Assembly: GCA_910589195.1 (NCBI GenBank)
Contig: CAJUTC010000026.1
Coordinates: 1 to 46,274 of the forward strand
DNA length: 46,274 nucleotides
Source of the DNA: an uncultured Lachnospiraceae bacterium
GTDB taxonomy: Bacteria > Bacillota > Clostridia > Lachnospirales > Lachnospiraceae
Reading direction: 5' to 3'
Part shown: positions 7,658-16,624 of the stretch, in pieces
Numbering within the stretch: position 1 is the stretch's first letter
Layout of the letters: every line of letters starts with the position of its first letter
Position numbers and translations under genes: made by a program
The notes under the pieces: generated by a model
The model's input: only the letters and a program-made list of their open reading frames with translations
Database searches by the model: none
What the model was told of the DNA's origin: nothing

Positions 7658-9133
7658 TTATAATCCGGCAAGGGTGTTGCAAGTTTCATCATACAAGCGA
7701 AGCAGTGTGGGATGGCTGTGCCGGACATATCCTATATTTCTTTCTTTTGCGGCCAGCTCCAGCAGCTTTGCCTGTTCTGCCAGCCGTTCTGCACCAATGG
7801 TCAATGATGTGCTCTTTAATGCATGAACCTTGACCGCATAATCACCCCAGTTTTCAGTGTCAAACAGGGAAATAATTTCCGCCTTCTTTTCCACAGCCTG
7901 GGAGCAGAACATCCGCAGCATTTCCAAATAAAATTCTTCCTCCCCACAGCAGTAGTCCAGGCCCAACTGTACATTGATTCCGATTTGTGTCAGCTCGTCA
8001 TAAGGCAGAAGAGATTCATTTTCAATAGCATAATCTTCCTGATTGCCATCCTCAGAAAAAGAGTCATACTCTCTGTCATCCTCCTCTGAAAATTCCTTAA
8101 AAGCCTCCTCCATGGGTTCGTCTTTGTATTCTGATAACGTTTCATCAGATACTTCATCCTCAGAATCAATCTTATTCTCAGAATCAATCTTAGCTTCTGG
8201 CAAGCGTTTATCAGGCTCCTTAATACTTGGCAAAATTTGATCCGGCTCCTTATCCTCCGAATAAAAGTCTTCCTTAAGCAAGAAATCATCGGATGCCTCT
8301 TCTTGGTATTTCCTGTCTGGTACAAGGTTTTCAGGTGTTTTTTCCTGACGGCTTTTTCCTGAAGGTTTTTTCTTTGAAACAACCTCTTCCATTAGAGGAA
8401 TATCTGCTGATCCCGCATTTTTCTTTCGTTTCTTCTTTTTCTTTTTGCCGCCGGGGCCGGCAGCAGATGTAATCGTTTCTTTCGTAAATCCCTCAAACAT
8501 TGTAGGTGCTTCATCGTACTGAATCTGATGCAGCGGCAGTACTTTTCGCAATACGCGCTCCAGAACTGCACGCTCAATCGGTTTTGGTATGAATTCAGTA
8601 AATCCTTCATTTCGGAACATTTCTCTTGCACCGCTGATAGTATTTGCTGTCAATGCAATAATTGGCAGTTCCTTAAAGGCTCCATCGTTGATTTTGCGGA
8701 TCTGTTTCAACGTTTCCACACCGTCAAAGCCTGGCATCATATGATCCAGGAAAATAATATCATATGTCGTAGCCGCACACCGTTCCACAGCCTCTTTTCC
8801 GCTGAGACAGGTATCCACCTGGATCCCATAGCTGCCCAGTACCCCTTTGGCAACTACAAGATTCATCTCTTCATCATCAACAGCCAGAACCCGGACGCCC
8901 TCACAGGAAAACGGCTTACGGCCTGCAGCCTGTGCCTCGTCAAATCCGTTTGCCTCTACTTGGCCGTTTAGCAGATTTACCACGGCAAGAGCAAAGAATG
9001 GCTTATGGATCACCATAAGTCTGCTGTTCCGGTTAAGCATAAATTCCCGCTCAGCAATCACAACAACCTGAAGCTTTTCAGCAAGGTTTTCATAATAAGA
9101 AATGTTCTCCTGGTATTTTTCTGCAGCCCGCAA
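7658..9133 (-). CDS. REC–linker–HPt protein, likely a 5'-truncated hybrid sensor kinase
   Basis: Residues 1–65 look like a degenerate receiver remnant (ENLAEKLQVVVIAEREF). Residues 78–200 are a full receiver with Asp86/87, phospho-acceptor Asp130 (FLDHMMPGFDG), Thr162 and Lys184. A long charged linker includes a Lys-rich run (229–238) and acidic stretches with a duplicated KIDSE unit (an 18-base direct repeat at 8161–8192). Residues 385–491 are an HPt domain with His437 (KVHALKSTS). No kinase core exists. The frame opens with a TTG (9133) without a convincing ribosome binding site, and an in-frame stop lies at 9149–9151, as if the sensor–kinase half was deleted. Its stop directly precedes the kinase–DegV gene. 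Together the two could form a His-Asp-His relay; no DNA-binding output domain is visible. Confidence 0.75.
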   Translation of the reverse strand: MRAAEKYQENISYYENLAEKLQVVVIAEREFMLNRNSRLMVIHKPFFALAVVNLLNGQVEANGFDEAQAAGRKPFSCEGVRVLAVDDEEMNLVVAKGVLGSYGIQVDTCLSGKEAVERCAATTYDIIFLDHMMPGFDGVETLKQIRKINDGAFKELPIIALTANTISGAREMFRNEGFTEFIPKPIERAVLERVLRKVLPLHQIQYDEAPTMFEGFTKETITSAAGPGGKKKKKKRKKNAGSADIPLMEEVVSKKKPSGKSRQEKTPENLVPDRKYQEEASDDFLLKEDFYSEDKEPDQILPSIKEPDKRLPEAKIDSENKIDSEDEVSDETLSEYKDEPMEEAFKEFSEEDDREYDSFSEDGNQEDYAIENESLLPYDELTQIGINVQLGLDYCCGEEEFYLEMLRMFCSQAVEKKAEIISLFDTENWGDYAVKVHALKSTSLTIGAERLAEQAKLLELAAKERNIGYVRHSHPTLLRLYDETCNTLAGL

Positions 9134-9235
9134 ATTTCCATTTTTTAATCATGCAGCAGCAAAATTTTATCTGCCCGCGCAATTTCATATTTATGGAAAT
9201 ACAAAAAGACAGCGCCACTGCTGCCTTTTGAAACT

Positions 9236-9276
9236 AAAAACGCTTGCCTGCCCCGGCGGAAAGCCGGAACAAAGCA
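9236..9276 (-). terminator. Terminator after the cell-wall-binding repeat protein
   Basis: In minus sense, CCGGC (complement of 9263–9267) pairs with GCCGG (complement of 9253–9257) around a five-base loop. The stem extends outward through several G-U pairs to about 11 bp, followed by GCGTTTTT. It isolates the REC–HPt gene from the upstream gene. Confidence 0.6.
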
Positions 9277-9292
9277 AACATATCTTACTTGT

Positions 9293-10672
9293 TTAATTAT
9301 ACCAGTCATCCTGAGTCCAGTCCGGTTCCACCGGTTCCCTTCCGGTTATATTGGATACCTCCTGATCGTCAATTTTGACTACCTGTCCGGAAGCTCCGGT
9401 TTTGTACCGGCTGCCGTCGCTCATTTTCACCGTAGTATTTTTCAGTACTTTTCCAGAGCTGTTTACTAATACCCCATAGTCTTTGCCCGGCATATTGATA
9501 ATTTCATACTTGTCGTCTTGGGCTGCCTGAACCTTTCCTACATAGTAAAAGTAATTATCCCGTATTCCGGTATAGCCTCTGCCTGCATCTGTAAAATAGA
9601 AAGTATTCACTTCACCGCTGTCTTCCTGAACCTGCTGGCGGCCTTTATGAGCCCAGCACTCATTCTCGTTCCTTCCGAAGTAATAAGAAGTATACTCTCC
9701 TTCATTTCCTTCATTTAAGTATACTTTTCTAAGACCGTACACTGGATTTCCATATTCGTTAAACAGGTAGGTTTTTCCGCCGATGGTGATTAAATCCTTA
9801 ACCGTGGCAATTCCATCCTCATCAGCTTTTGGAACGCCTTTGGAGTTAAAATAGTACCAGTGAATCTCGCCATCTCCATGCTCCATGCCTCTAGGCGCCT
9901 CTGCTGAATACCATCCGGTTACCATCTTGCCATTTGAAAGGAAATACCGGTAACCTGCGATCCCGCTGTCACCTGTTACATTCTTCCAGCCGTACTGCAA
10001 AGCTCCATCCATATTCATACAGTAATAATCTTTGTCAATCCGCACCACGCCGTTTTCTCCGCCGTCTTCCTTTGGCGTCAGTTTCTTTCCGTTCGACTTA
10101 AAGTAGTACCAGTATTGTCCGTCATTTTCTGCTAATGAAAACGGATCGTAATCTTCTTCTGAATCCTGGCTGTAGTCCACATCTTCCGGCGGATCCAGCC
10201 TCTGCCATCCGATCAGCATCTCGCCATCGGAATTGGTATAATATTGATTTTCATCTACCCACCCGGTAAGCATCAGGCCGGTTTCATCAAAAAAATACCA
10301 TTTATTATTAATTTTTTTCCAGCCTTCCTTTACTGCCTTACCCTTTCCGTCAAAGTAAAACCAACAGATTCCGTCGGAATAATCGGAACCATCTAAACGG
10401 ATCCAGCCGTCGGTTACCATAATTCCGTTGGAATCCACATAGTATTCATCATCTACCCACATATCCGTAGCAATATAGCCGGAACTGTTCAGATAGCGCC
10501 ATTTTCCGTCAGCTCCCTTCTGCCACTGGTTTTTCACAATATATCCGTAGTTGTCCTGATACTGCCACTGACCGTTATTTTGGATCCACCCGGCAGCTGC
10601 CCAAACAGAAGATGACGCCCCTAAAGCAAGCGCCGCCGTAAGCACTGCTACTGCAATTCCTTTTTTCTTCAT
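9293..10672 (-). CDS. Secreted cell-wall-binding repeat protein (CW_binding_1-type repeats)
   Basis: The 459-residue product has a clear signal peptide (MKKKGIAVAVLTAALALGAS, cut near VWA-A). The rest is almost wholly aromatic- and glycine-rich repeats of about 20 residues such as GWIQNNGQWQYQDNYGYIV, GKWRYLNSSGYIATDMWVDD and NKWYFFDETGLMLTGWVDEN. Such repeats fold as beta-hairpin solenoids that bind choline or other teichoic-acid/wall sugars in related proteins. No catalytic domain is seen, so the role may be structural or adhesive. The protein at 40649–42037 shares the same overall layout, including a GIRDN-Y-Y element near the C-terminus. It has its own promoter (10754–10782) and terminator. 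The actual ligand is unknown. Confidence 0.88.
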   Translation of the reverse strand: MKKKGIAVAVLTAALALGASSSVWAAAGWIQNNGQWQYQDNYGYIVKNQWQKGADGKWRYLNSSGYIATDMWVDDEYYVDSNGIMVTDGWIRLDGSDYSDGICWFYFDGKGKAVKEGWKKINNKWYFFDETGLMLTGWVDENQYYTNSDGEMLIGWQRLDPPEDVDYSQDSEEDYDPFSLAENDGQYWYYFKSNGKKLTPKEDGGENGVVRIDKDYYCMNMDGALQYGWKNVTGDSGIAGYRYFLSNGKMVTGWYSAEAPRGMEHGDGEIHWYYFNSKGVPKADEDGIATVKDLITIGGKTYLFNEYGNPVYGLRKVYLNEGNEGEYTSYYFGRNENECWAHKGRQQVQEDSGEVNTFYFTDAGRGYTGIRDNYFYYVGKVQAAQDDKYEIINMPGKDYGVLVNSSGKVLKNTTVKMSDGSRYKTGASGQVVKIDDQEVSNITGREPVEPDWTQDDWYN

Positions 10673-10753
10673 TTCGTTCTCCTTTATCTCTCTATGCCGC
10701 CATCCACAGCATTTCCCGCCCCTACTGCTTTTCTATCCTACTACATATAGAAA

Positions 10754-10782
10754 ATTTTATCAAGATTTTTCCTCTGTTGCAA
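10754..10782 (-). promoter_or_regulatory. Promoter of the cell-wall-binding repeat protein
   Basis: Minus-strand TTGCAA (complement of 10777–10782), a 17-base spacer and TAAAAT (complement of 10754–10759) lie about 85 bases before the start codon in A/T-rich DNA. The rest of the 10673–10826 gap shows nothing else of note. Confidence 0.7.
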
Positions 10783-10826
10783 CAAATTTTCTTTTTCAAT
10801 TTTATTACGTTTTTGCTACACTTTTC

Positions 10827-11849
10827 CTATCTTCCCCCATTGATTACATCCCAGATCCCAGGCGTATATTTTTTTACCGCAAAAGACAGTCCAAAGCTGA
10901 TTCCTACCATCAGCCCCGGCATAAAAAGATAAAGAATTACCGGAACAAGTATGTGATGAGGCAGCAAATATGCCGCCGTTTTATTAAACAATCTTACAAA
11001 TGCAAAATGAACCGCATAAAGAAAAAAGTTATATTCCATCCATGAGCCGGGGGATTTTATCCGGTTTTCGTCTGTTGCCAGCCAAAGGCCAAGGGGAAGA
11101 AACAGTCTGTACAAAACAGTTGTTCCCGGGAGAAAAAATTTTCTGGTTAAGTATAAGTTTAAAAAGCCAAGCCCAATCAGCATACATCCCCAAAAGCACC
11201 TGGCTTTTGTCCATTTCTTTTCCCACTGTCTGCCGTGGACTGCCATAAAAGCCCCTATGCTGTAGTAAAAAAGAGCGTCTTCATTCAAATACGGAAAATC
11301 TGCCCCCACCCATACTGCCCAAAACACTGCTGTCAGAAAAAGAAGGCCCCTCCAAATCTTTTTAAGCACAAAATACAGTACCGGGGCCAAAGCTACCAGA
11401 AAAATCAACTGCTGCAAATACCAGAATACGTAAAGATACCGATAGTTTATTACAGCATCCAGTAAGTTTCGGGCAGTAAAGGGGATTTTTCCTTTTCCTA
11501 CCACCTGGGAGAGAAAGGGCATACGGCTTCCGATTACATAGCCCATATAATAAATCCCGTTCCAAATCAGATATGGCAGAAGAATGCTTTTAGCCCTGGA
11601 TTTCCACTTTGCTTTCAAACCGGTGATATGAAAATTCCGGTAAAACAAATAGGCTGAAATTAAAAAGAAGCCCGGAACAGCAATCTGGCCTAAGAAGTCT
11701 CCGAAAAAGCGCTCAAAACCAGCCACGGTCTGGCCCTGGCTGGTTTTTCCCAAAAACAATTCCCAATTATACGAATGAACCCAGATTACCAGAACACTGT
11801 ACAAAAATGTAAACCAGGTAATTTTATTTCGAAACTGCGCCTCCTCCAT
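10827..11849 (-). CDS. Acyltransferase-3 family membrane protein
   Basis: Integral membrane protein of 340 residues with about ten hydrophobic segments. It begins ITWFTFLYSVLVIWVHSYNW, where a membrane histidine near the first segment is typical of the acyltransferase-3/OafA group. It continues with FFLISAYLFYRNF, RAKSILLPYLIWNGIYYMGY and VFWYLQQLIFLVALAPVLYF. Family members transfer acetyl or other acyl groups onto surface sugars. The substrate here is unknown, though the neighbouring wall-binding protein and glycan genes fit surface modification. The ATG at 11849 follows GGGGAGG closely. Codon use is like its neighbours. Confidence 0.82.
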   Translation of the reverse strand: MEEAQFRNKITWFTFLYSVLVIWVHSYNWELFLGKTSQGQTVAGFERFFGDFLGQIAVPGFFLISAYLFYRNFHITGLKAKWKSRAKSILLPYLIWNGIYYMGYVIGSRMPFLSQVVGKGKIPFTARNLLDAVINYRYLYVFWYLQQLIFLVALAPVLYFVLKKIWRGLLFLTAVFWAVWVGADFPYLNEDALFYYSIGAFMAVHGRQWEKKWTKARCFWGCMLIGLGFLNLYLTRKFFLPGTTVLYRLFLPLGLWLATDENRIKSPGSWMEYNFFLYAVHFAFVRLFNKTAAYLLPHHILVPVILYLFMPGLMVGISFGLSFAVKKYTPGIWDVINGGR

Positions 11850-11901
11850 AGTTCCTCCCCAGCATCCAAGTTAACCTTACAAAATATATCCTTATGACAT
11901 C

Positions 11902-12525
11902 TTAAAAAATTTTCGATTCTAATACCTCATTTAGTTTAATCTCCAGTTCCCGCTTGTTTCCACGGTAAACAAATCCCTCCATTTTGCAGTTCCTTGCCCC
12001 CTGGATATTAAGCGGCTGATCATCAATAAAAAAGCATTCCTCTGGCTTCAAAGAAAACTTCTGAAATAGTCGGTTATAAATTTCCTTCTGGGGCTTTAAG
12101 CATTGTTCAGCAGCCGAAAATAAAATCCCGTCAAAGCACTCTGCTGCAGGGATCACCTGCTGAAAACAGGTCAGCAGCCGGACAGAAGCATTGGAACAGA
12201 GATAAATTCCGCAGCCATGTTCCTTCAGCCGCAAAACAAGTTCTTCCATTCCCTCCATTTTCCACATGTTATACTCATGCCAATGCCAAAAGCAAAGCGC
12301 CGCCATTTCTTTTGCGTGATCCGAAGAAAGCCTTTCCTGCATCCGCTTAAGCGCTTCCTCCTCTGAAATCACTCCCATATCAAGAAGTACCCATTCCGGA
12401 GAAATAAAGACACTGGTACATACTTCTTTTCGTTCTTCTTCCTCTGTTATAAAATGATGGCAGACTGCATCTGCCACATAGTCTACCAAAACTTTCCCCA
12501 TATCAAATACTATGTTTTTAATCAT
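11902..12525 (-). CDS. HAD-superfamily hydrolase (YihX-like phosphatase)
   Basis: Cytoplasmic 207-residue HAD enzyme. Motif I is IVFDMGKVLVD with nucleophile Asp8; the second motif-I Asp is Gly, as in the YihX-type subgroup (DxGxV). A helical cap follows, then motif II with CSNASVRLL, a Lys in LKPQKEIYNRLFQ (motif III), and motif IV FFIDDQPLNIQGA. YihX-type enzymes dephosphorylate sugar phosphates; the substrate here cannot be deduced. Start ATG 12525 has GGAGG about 10 bases upstream. It follows the acyltransferase on the same strand but reads towards it with a 52-base gap, so the two may share a transcript. Confidence 0.85.
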   Translation of the reverse strand: MIKNIVFDMGKVLVDYVADAVCHHFITEEEERKEVCTSVFISPEWVLLDMGVISEEEALKRMQERLSSDHAKEMAALCFWHWHEYNMWKMEGMEELVLRLKEHGCGIYLCSNASVRLLTCFQQVIPAAECFDGILFSAAEQCLKPQKEIYNRLFQKFSLKPEECFFIDDQPLNIQGARNCKMEGFVYRGNKRELEIKLNEVLESKIF

Positions 12526-12628
12526 ATTCTTATCCCCTCCAAAAATTGTCTAGTGTACTAAAAATTGCTTTTCCTCCCATGTGCGTCACACTCTGTTGGA
12601 GATTAGCGCCATATGAGCGCAGCGATTT

Positions 12629-12663
12629 CCAAAAAGAACAAAGAGTCCGGCAAGCCGGACTCT
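12629..12663 (-). terminator. Terminator of the yajC-side operon
   Basis: Perfect 10-bp inverted repeat AGAGTCCGGC 12642–12651 and GCCGGACTCT 12654–12663, with only AA between the arms. In minus sense it is followed by TTGTTCTTTTT, a textbook factor-independent terminator. Confidence 0.8.
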
Positions 12664-12768
12664 CGCGCCGGAGCGCGTCTGCGCCAGCAGACATTTTCCT
12701 TAAGCGCAAAGCGCGCATCCCCTGGAGGGTTTTTGCTTTATAGGTAGCAATTTCCTATAAAGCAAAAA
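12664..12768. repeat. Palindrome-rich non-coding block (possible REP/MITE-like element)
   Basis: Tightly packed inverted repeats follow the terminator: CGCGC/GCGCG 12664–12677, GTCTGC 12677–12682 with GCAGAC 12687–12692, and a perfect 15-bp repeat at 12730–12744 and 12754–12768 with a nine-base loop. The block is GC-rich in its left half and A/T-rich in the right hairpin, unlike ordinary spacers. Only one copy lies in this window, so dispersion in the genome is a guess. Confidence 0.5.
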
Positions 12769-12809
12769 GAGCTATACACCGCTATTACGCGCCGCACAGC
12801 CCTTAAGGT

Positions 12810-13091
12810 TTATTCTGGCTTTTCCACCTGTACGATGGCCTGCTTCTGCATGGGAATCCGGCAATTCTTATTGCTGCCAAATTCTACAATCACGGTGTCA
12901 TCGGTCATATCGATAATCACGCCATAAAATCCGCTGCTGGTCAATATCGTATCCCCTACAGCAATACTGGCCATCAGCTCCTCATGCCGTTTCTTCTCTT
13001 TTTTCTGTGGACGGAACGCAATGAAATACATCAGTCCAAAAAGAAATACAAAATAGAGAATTATGCCCATAGGCCCTCCAAATGCATTCAT
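12810..13091 (-). CDS. yajC: Preprotein translocase auxiliary subunit YajC
   Basis: Small single-span membrane protein that associates with SecDF and the SecYEG channel. The 93-residue product has one N-terminal membrane helix (GIILYFVFLFGLMYFIAF) followed at once by RPQKKEKKRHEELMASIAVG, the family signature. It then has the small domain GDTILTSSGFYGVIIDMTDD. It lies 39 bases after tgt and in the same cluster as secDF, the common clostridial arrangement. The start ATG at 13091 has a GGAGG site. Confidence 0.95.
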   Translation of the reverse strand: MNAFGGPMGIILYFVFLFGLMYFIAFRPQKKEKKRHEELMASIAVGDTILTSSGFYGVIIDMTDDTVIVEFGSNKNCRIPMQKQAIVQVEKPE

Positions 13092-13130
13092 AGTAATTTC
13101 CTCCTTCTATTCTTTCGCCTGCCGTCATTT

Positions 13131-14270
13131 TTACTGCTTCGGCCCTGCTAACATCCCGGCAATTTTTTCTGCCTTATATTCCTGATAGCGATGCTTCTCA
13201 ATCGCACAGCGAATCTCTTCCATCATTGTATTATAAAAATACAAATTATGCAAGACACATAATCGCATTCCCAGCATCTCTTTCGCCTTCAGCAAATGCC
13301 GGATATAAGCACGGCTGTAAGAACGGCATGCCGGGCACTTGCATCCTTCCTCAATCGGACGGGTATCCAGCTCATACTTTTGATTAAACAAGTTTAACTT
13401 TCCTTGATTGGTATATACATGCCCGTGGCGGCCATTTCTGGAGGGATAAACACAGTCAAACAAATCCACTCCCCGATCGACCGCTTCCAAAATATTAATC
13501 GGAGTTCCCACTCCCATCAAGTATGTGGGCTTTTCTTTCGGAAGGCATGGAACTGTCACATCCAGAATATGGTACATTTCCTCATGAGTTTCCCCCACCG
13601 CCAAACCGCCTATGGCATAGCCGTCTAAATCAAGCTGGCTTATTTCCTTGGCGTGACGGACACGGATCTCCTCTTCCACGCCCCCCTGGTTAATCCCAAA
13701 CAAAAGCTGTTTCTTATTAATAGTATCGTCCAGACCGTTCAGCCGGTCCATCTCATGTTTACATCGATAGAGCCACCGGGTAGTCCGTTCCACGCTGCGC
13801 CGAATATAATCATAGTCCGCGCGGCTGGGCGGGCATTCGTCAAAAGCCATGGCAATCGTAGAACCTAAATTTGACTGGATCTGCATGCTTTCCTCTGGCC
13901 CCATAAAAATCTTATGGCCGTCAATATGGGATTGGAACGTAACCCCTTCTTCTTTTATTTTCCGAAGGCCAGCCAGGGAAAATACCTGGAAACCGCCAGA
14001 GTCGGTAAGAATCGGCCTGTCCCAGTTCATAAACTTATGAAGACCGCCCAACTGCTTAATCAGCTTATCCCCTGTCCTTACATGAAGGTGATACGTATTG
14101 GAAAGCTCCACCTGGGTTTTGATGGTTTTCAGATCATCGGTGGAAACGGCGCCCTTAATAGCGGCCACCGTTCCTACATTCATAAATAAAGGAGTCTGAA
14201 CCGTGCCATGAACCGTTTTCAGTTCCGCCCGCTTCGCCCGTCCGTCCTGTTCCAAAATACGGTATTCCAT
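13131..14270 (-). CDS. tgt: tRNA-guanine transglycosylase
   Basis: Exchanges guanine-34 of tRNAs with GUN anticodons for preQ1 (bacterial route) or queuine, the first tRNA-bound step of queuosine formation. The 379-residue TIM-barrel enzyme shows general base Asp90 in TDSGGFQVFSL, nucleophile Asp271 in GVDLFDCVYPSRNGRHG, and zinc ligands Cys309, Cys311, Cys314 and His340 (CKCPACRSYS … CVLH). The substrate loop AIGGLAVGE is present. No preQ1 synthesis genes are in the window. It sits between secDF and yajC on one transcript. Confidence 0.97.
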   Translation of the reverse strand: MEYRILEQDGRAKRAELKTVHGTVQTPLFMNVGTVAAIKGAVSTDDLKTIKTQVELSNTYHLHVRTGDKLIKQLGGLHKFMNWDRPILTDSGGFQVFSLAGLRKIKEEGVTFQSHIDGHKIFMGPEESMQIQSNLGSTIAMAFDECPPSRADYDYIRRSVERTTRWLYRCKHEMDRLNGLDDTINKKQLLFGINQGGVEEEIRVRHAKEISQLDLDGYAIGGLAVGETHEEMYHILDVTVPCLPKEKPTYLMGVGTPINILEAVDRGVDLFDCVYPSRNGRHGHVYTNQGKLNLFNQKYELDTRPIEEGCKCPACRSYSRAYIRHLLKAKEMLGMRLCVLHNLYFYNTMMEEIRCAIEKHRYQEYKAEKIAGMLAGPKQ

Positions 14271-14330
14271 AATTCTCCTGTCTTTTTCAGTTTGACATCA
14301 CAAACCTGCCTATTGCTCACGGGGATTCCC

Positions 14331-16538
14331 TTATGGCTGTGTCTTTTCCTTCGCCTCTTTTTTTGCCGCCTTTTCCGCTTTCTGGGCTTCTTTTGATTCT
14401 GCCTTTTCCTGTGCGATTTTTTTCTGCTTTGAAATTGTCATCACATACCATAAAGCGCCTGTTACACACACAGAAGAATAGGTGCCGCATACGATTCCTA
14501 CCATCAGCGGAAGCGCAAATTCACGGATAGAGGAAACGCCCATAAGGAACAGTACAAATATCATGATAAATGTAGTCAGGGATGTATTAATGCTTCTTGT
14601 CAAGGTTTGGGTAATACTTGTATTTACCACTTCCGCCAGATCCACCCGGCTTCCCATTTCCTTTCGGTTCTCGCGGATCCGGTCGAAAATTACAATGGTA
14701 GCGTTAATCGAATAACCTACAATGGTCAGCATACACGCAATAAAGGTAGAACCTACTGACCATTTAAACGCAGCATAGAAGGCAAGCACAACCAGCACAT
14801 CATGAAGCAGTGCCAGCACAGCGCTTGCGGCAAACCGCACATTACTGAACCGGAACCAGATATAAATCAGCATACAGATTGTGGCAATAATAACCGCAAT
14901 CACCGCATCTCGCTTCATCTCACCGCTGACCGCCGCTGAAATACTTTCTGCCGTGATCTCAGCTTCCTCTACCCCAAAAGTTTCAATCATAGCATTATTT
15001 AATGCCTGGCGTTCTTCCACTGTTAAGGTTCTGGTCTTAATAATCACTTCATTAGTTCCGGCTACCTTCTGGGTCTGAATTCCCGAATCCTTTGTTACTG
15101 ATTCTACCACAGGAACCACCTGGCTTGAAATCTCTTCCAGCGTCATATCTTCTTTAAACGTAACATTGGTGGAAGTTCCGCCTTTAAAATCCAGGCTGTA
15201 ATTCAACACCGAACCGGTTGAGGACTGGTTCACCCCCATAAGCGCAAACCCGGCTCCGATCATGACAAGGGAAAGGGCAAAGCATATGGTTCTCTTGCCA
15301 AGGAAGTTGAACGCCGCCTTATCTTTCTTAACTCCATAAAACTTTGCATCTTCAAAGCCTAAGTTATAAAAGGCATTTAAGGCTCCTTTTGTAATCACCA
15401 ACGCGGTGAACATAGAAAGAATAATGCCAAGAGCCAGTGTAGCGGCAAATCCTTTTACGGTACCGGAACCTCTCCAATATAATACGATGGCCGCAATCAA
15501 AGTGGTTACATTTCCGTCAATAATAGCAGACAATGCTTTGTTAAATCCGCTTTTAATTGCGGATTTTACGGTTTTCCCTAATCCGATCTCTTCTTTAATA
15601 CGGGTAAAGATAATAACATTGGCATCTACCGCCATACCGATCGACAGGATAATGCCTGCCACGCCTGGCAGGGTAAGGGTAATTTCAAAAGCAGACAGCA
15701 GCACCAGTACAAGACCTACATATAAGGCCAAGGCTATGGACGCGGCAAGACCAGGAATCAAGTATGCCCCGATCATAAATACCACTACGATGCCAAAGCC
15801 TACTGCCCCGGCTTTTAAGCTGGTGTTGATGGCTTCTTGTCCCAGCTTGGCGCCTACCACATTGGACCGCAGCTCCTGGAGCTCTAATGACAGAGAGCCT
15901 ATTCGGATGGTGGATGCCAGGTTGTCAGCCGCTTCAAAGCTTTCCATGCCAGTAATTTCGCATTGTCCTCCTGTAATAGCAGACTGCACCGTAGGCGCGT
16001 AAACAACACGATTATCATAAACAATGGCAATCCGCTTGCCAATATTTGCCTCTGTAATTTCGGCAAATGTTTTTGCGCCCTCGTCTGTCAAGGTAAGCTG
16101 AACCACGTATTCCTGGGCACGGACTCCGCTTCCTTCCCGCATTCCCGCCTTGGCGGTATCTACCATATCCCCTGTCATCAGCACATTAAAGCTTTCGTCT
16201 GTAAATGACAGGGAGCCTGGTTTTCCTAATTCCTGCAAAATCGCATTGGCGTCCGATACGCCGGGGATATCAATGTTAATCCGGTTAGAGCCCTCCTGAT
16301 ATACCTCCGATTCCACACTGTAATTTTGAACCCTTTGCTGCAGCTTGTAGATGGTATCCGACATCTGCTCAGCCGTAGGGTTTTCTTCCATCGCCTGGTA
16401 GGTGATGCTGACGCCTCCGGCCAGATCCAGGCCCAGCTTAATGTCGCTCATGCTGGAATAGCCGAACCAGCCAAATACCGCCACCGCCGCGATGATTGCT
16501 AACAGGCCTAGCAGGCCTTTTCCTTTGCTGCTTTTCAT
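14331..16538 (-). CDS. secDF: Protein translocase SecD–SecF fusion
   Basis: Proton-driven component that completes protein export through SecYEG. SecD and SecF are one 735-residue chain. SecD begins with a membrane helix at about 8–28, then SDIKLGLDLAGGVSITYQ, an extracytoplasmic domain and five C-terminal helices (about residues 245–410, including GMAVDANVIIFTRIKEE with the functional Asp). The SecF half starts near 425 with the DFKGGTSTNV element and has the matching SINATIVIFDRIRENRK. The tail (about 705–735) is Lys/Glu/Ala-rich and cytoplasmic. Co-directional with tgt and yajC. Fusion of the two subunits occurs in several Firmicutes. Confidence 0.96.
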   Translation of the reverse strand: MKSSKGKGLLGLLAIIAAVAVFGWFGYSSMSDIKLGLDLAGGVSITYQAMEENPTAEQMSDTIYKLQQRVQNYSVESEVYQEGSNRINIDIPGVSDANAILQELGKPGSLSFTDESFNVLMTGDMVDTAKAGMREGSGVRAQEYVVQLTLTDEGAKTFAEITEANIGKRIAIVYDNRVVYAPTVQSAITGGQCEITGMESFEAADNLASTIRIGSLSLELQELRSNVVGAKLGQEAINTSLKAGAVGFGIVVVFMIGAYLIPGLAASIALALYVGLVLVLLSAFEITLTLPGVAGIILSIGMAVDANVIIFTRIKEEIGLGKTVKSAIKSGFNKALSAIIDGNVTTLIAAIVLYWRGSGTVKGFAATLALGIILSMFTALVITKGALNAFYNLGFEDAKFYGVKKDKAAFNFLGKRTICFALSLVMIGAGFALMGVNQSSTGSVLNYSLDFKGGTSTNVTFKEDMTLEEISSQVVPVVESVTKDSGIQTQKVAGTNEVIIKTRTLTVEERQALNNAMIETFGVEEAEITAESISAAVSGEMKRDAVIAVIIATICMLIYIWFRFSNVRFAASAVLALLHDVLVVLAFYAAFKWSVGSTFIACMLTIVGYSINATIVIFDRIRENRKEMGSRVDLAEVVNTSITQTLTRSINTSLTTFIMIFVLFLMGVSSIREFALPLMVGIVCGTYSSVCVTGALWYVMTISKQKKIAQEKAESKEAQKAEKAAKKEAKEKTQP

Positions 16539-16624
16539 CTTTGTTTCTCCTTCTGATTGTTCTTAATCAAACGTACCCCGCTTACTGTTTTCCGCTTTTT
16601 CAGTATGCTTCCCAACGCCCCGTT

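Noticed and set aside
8161..8192. 18-base direct repeat considered as mobile or CRISPR-like repeat
   Set aside because: It is in frame and encodes a duplicated KIDSE unit in an acidic linker, so it is ordinary low-complexity slippage. No CRISPR array, integrase or transposase was seen in the window.
12530..12718. 62-codon minus-strand frame in the palindrome block
   Set aside because: It runs over the terminator and hairpins and has biased composition (Arg/Ser/Cys). More likely it is a by-product of a repeat element.
15406..16002. 198-codon plus-strand frame opposite secDF
   Set aside because: Antisense shadow of a clearly conserved membrane protein; no ribosome site and no family resemblance.
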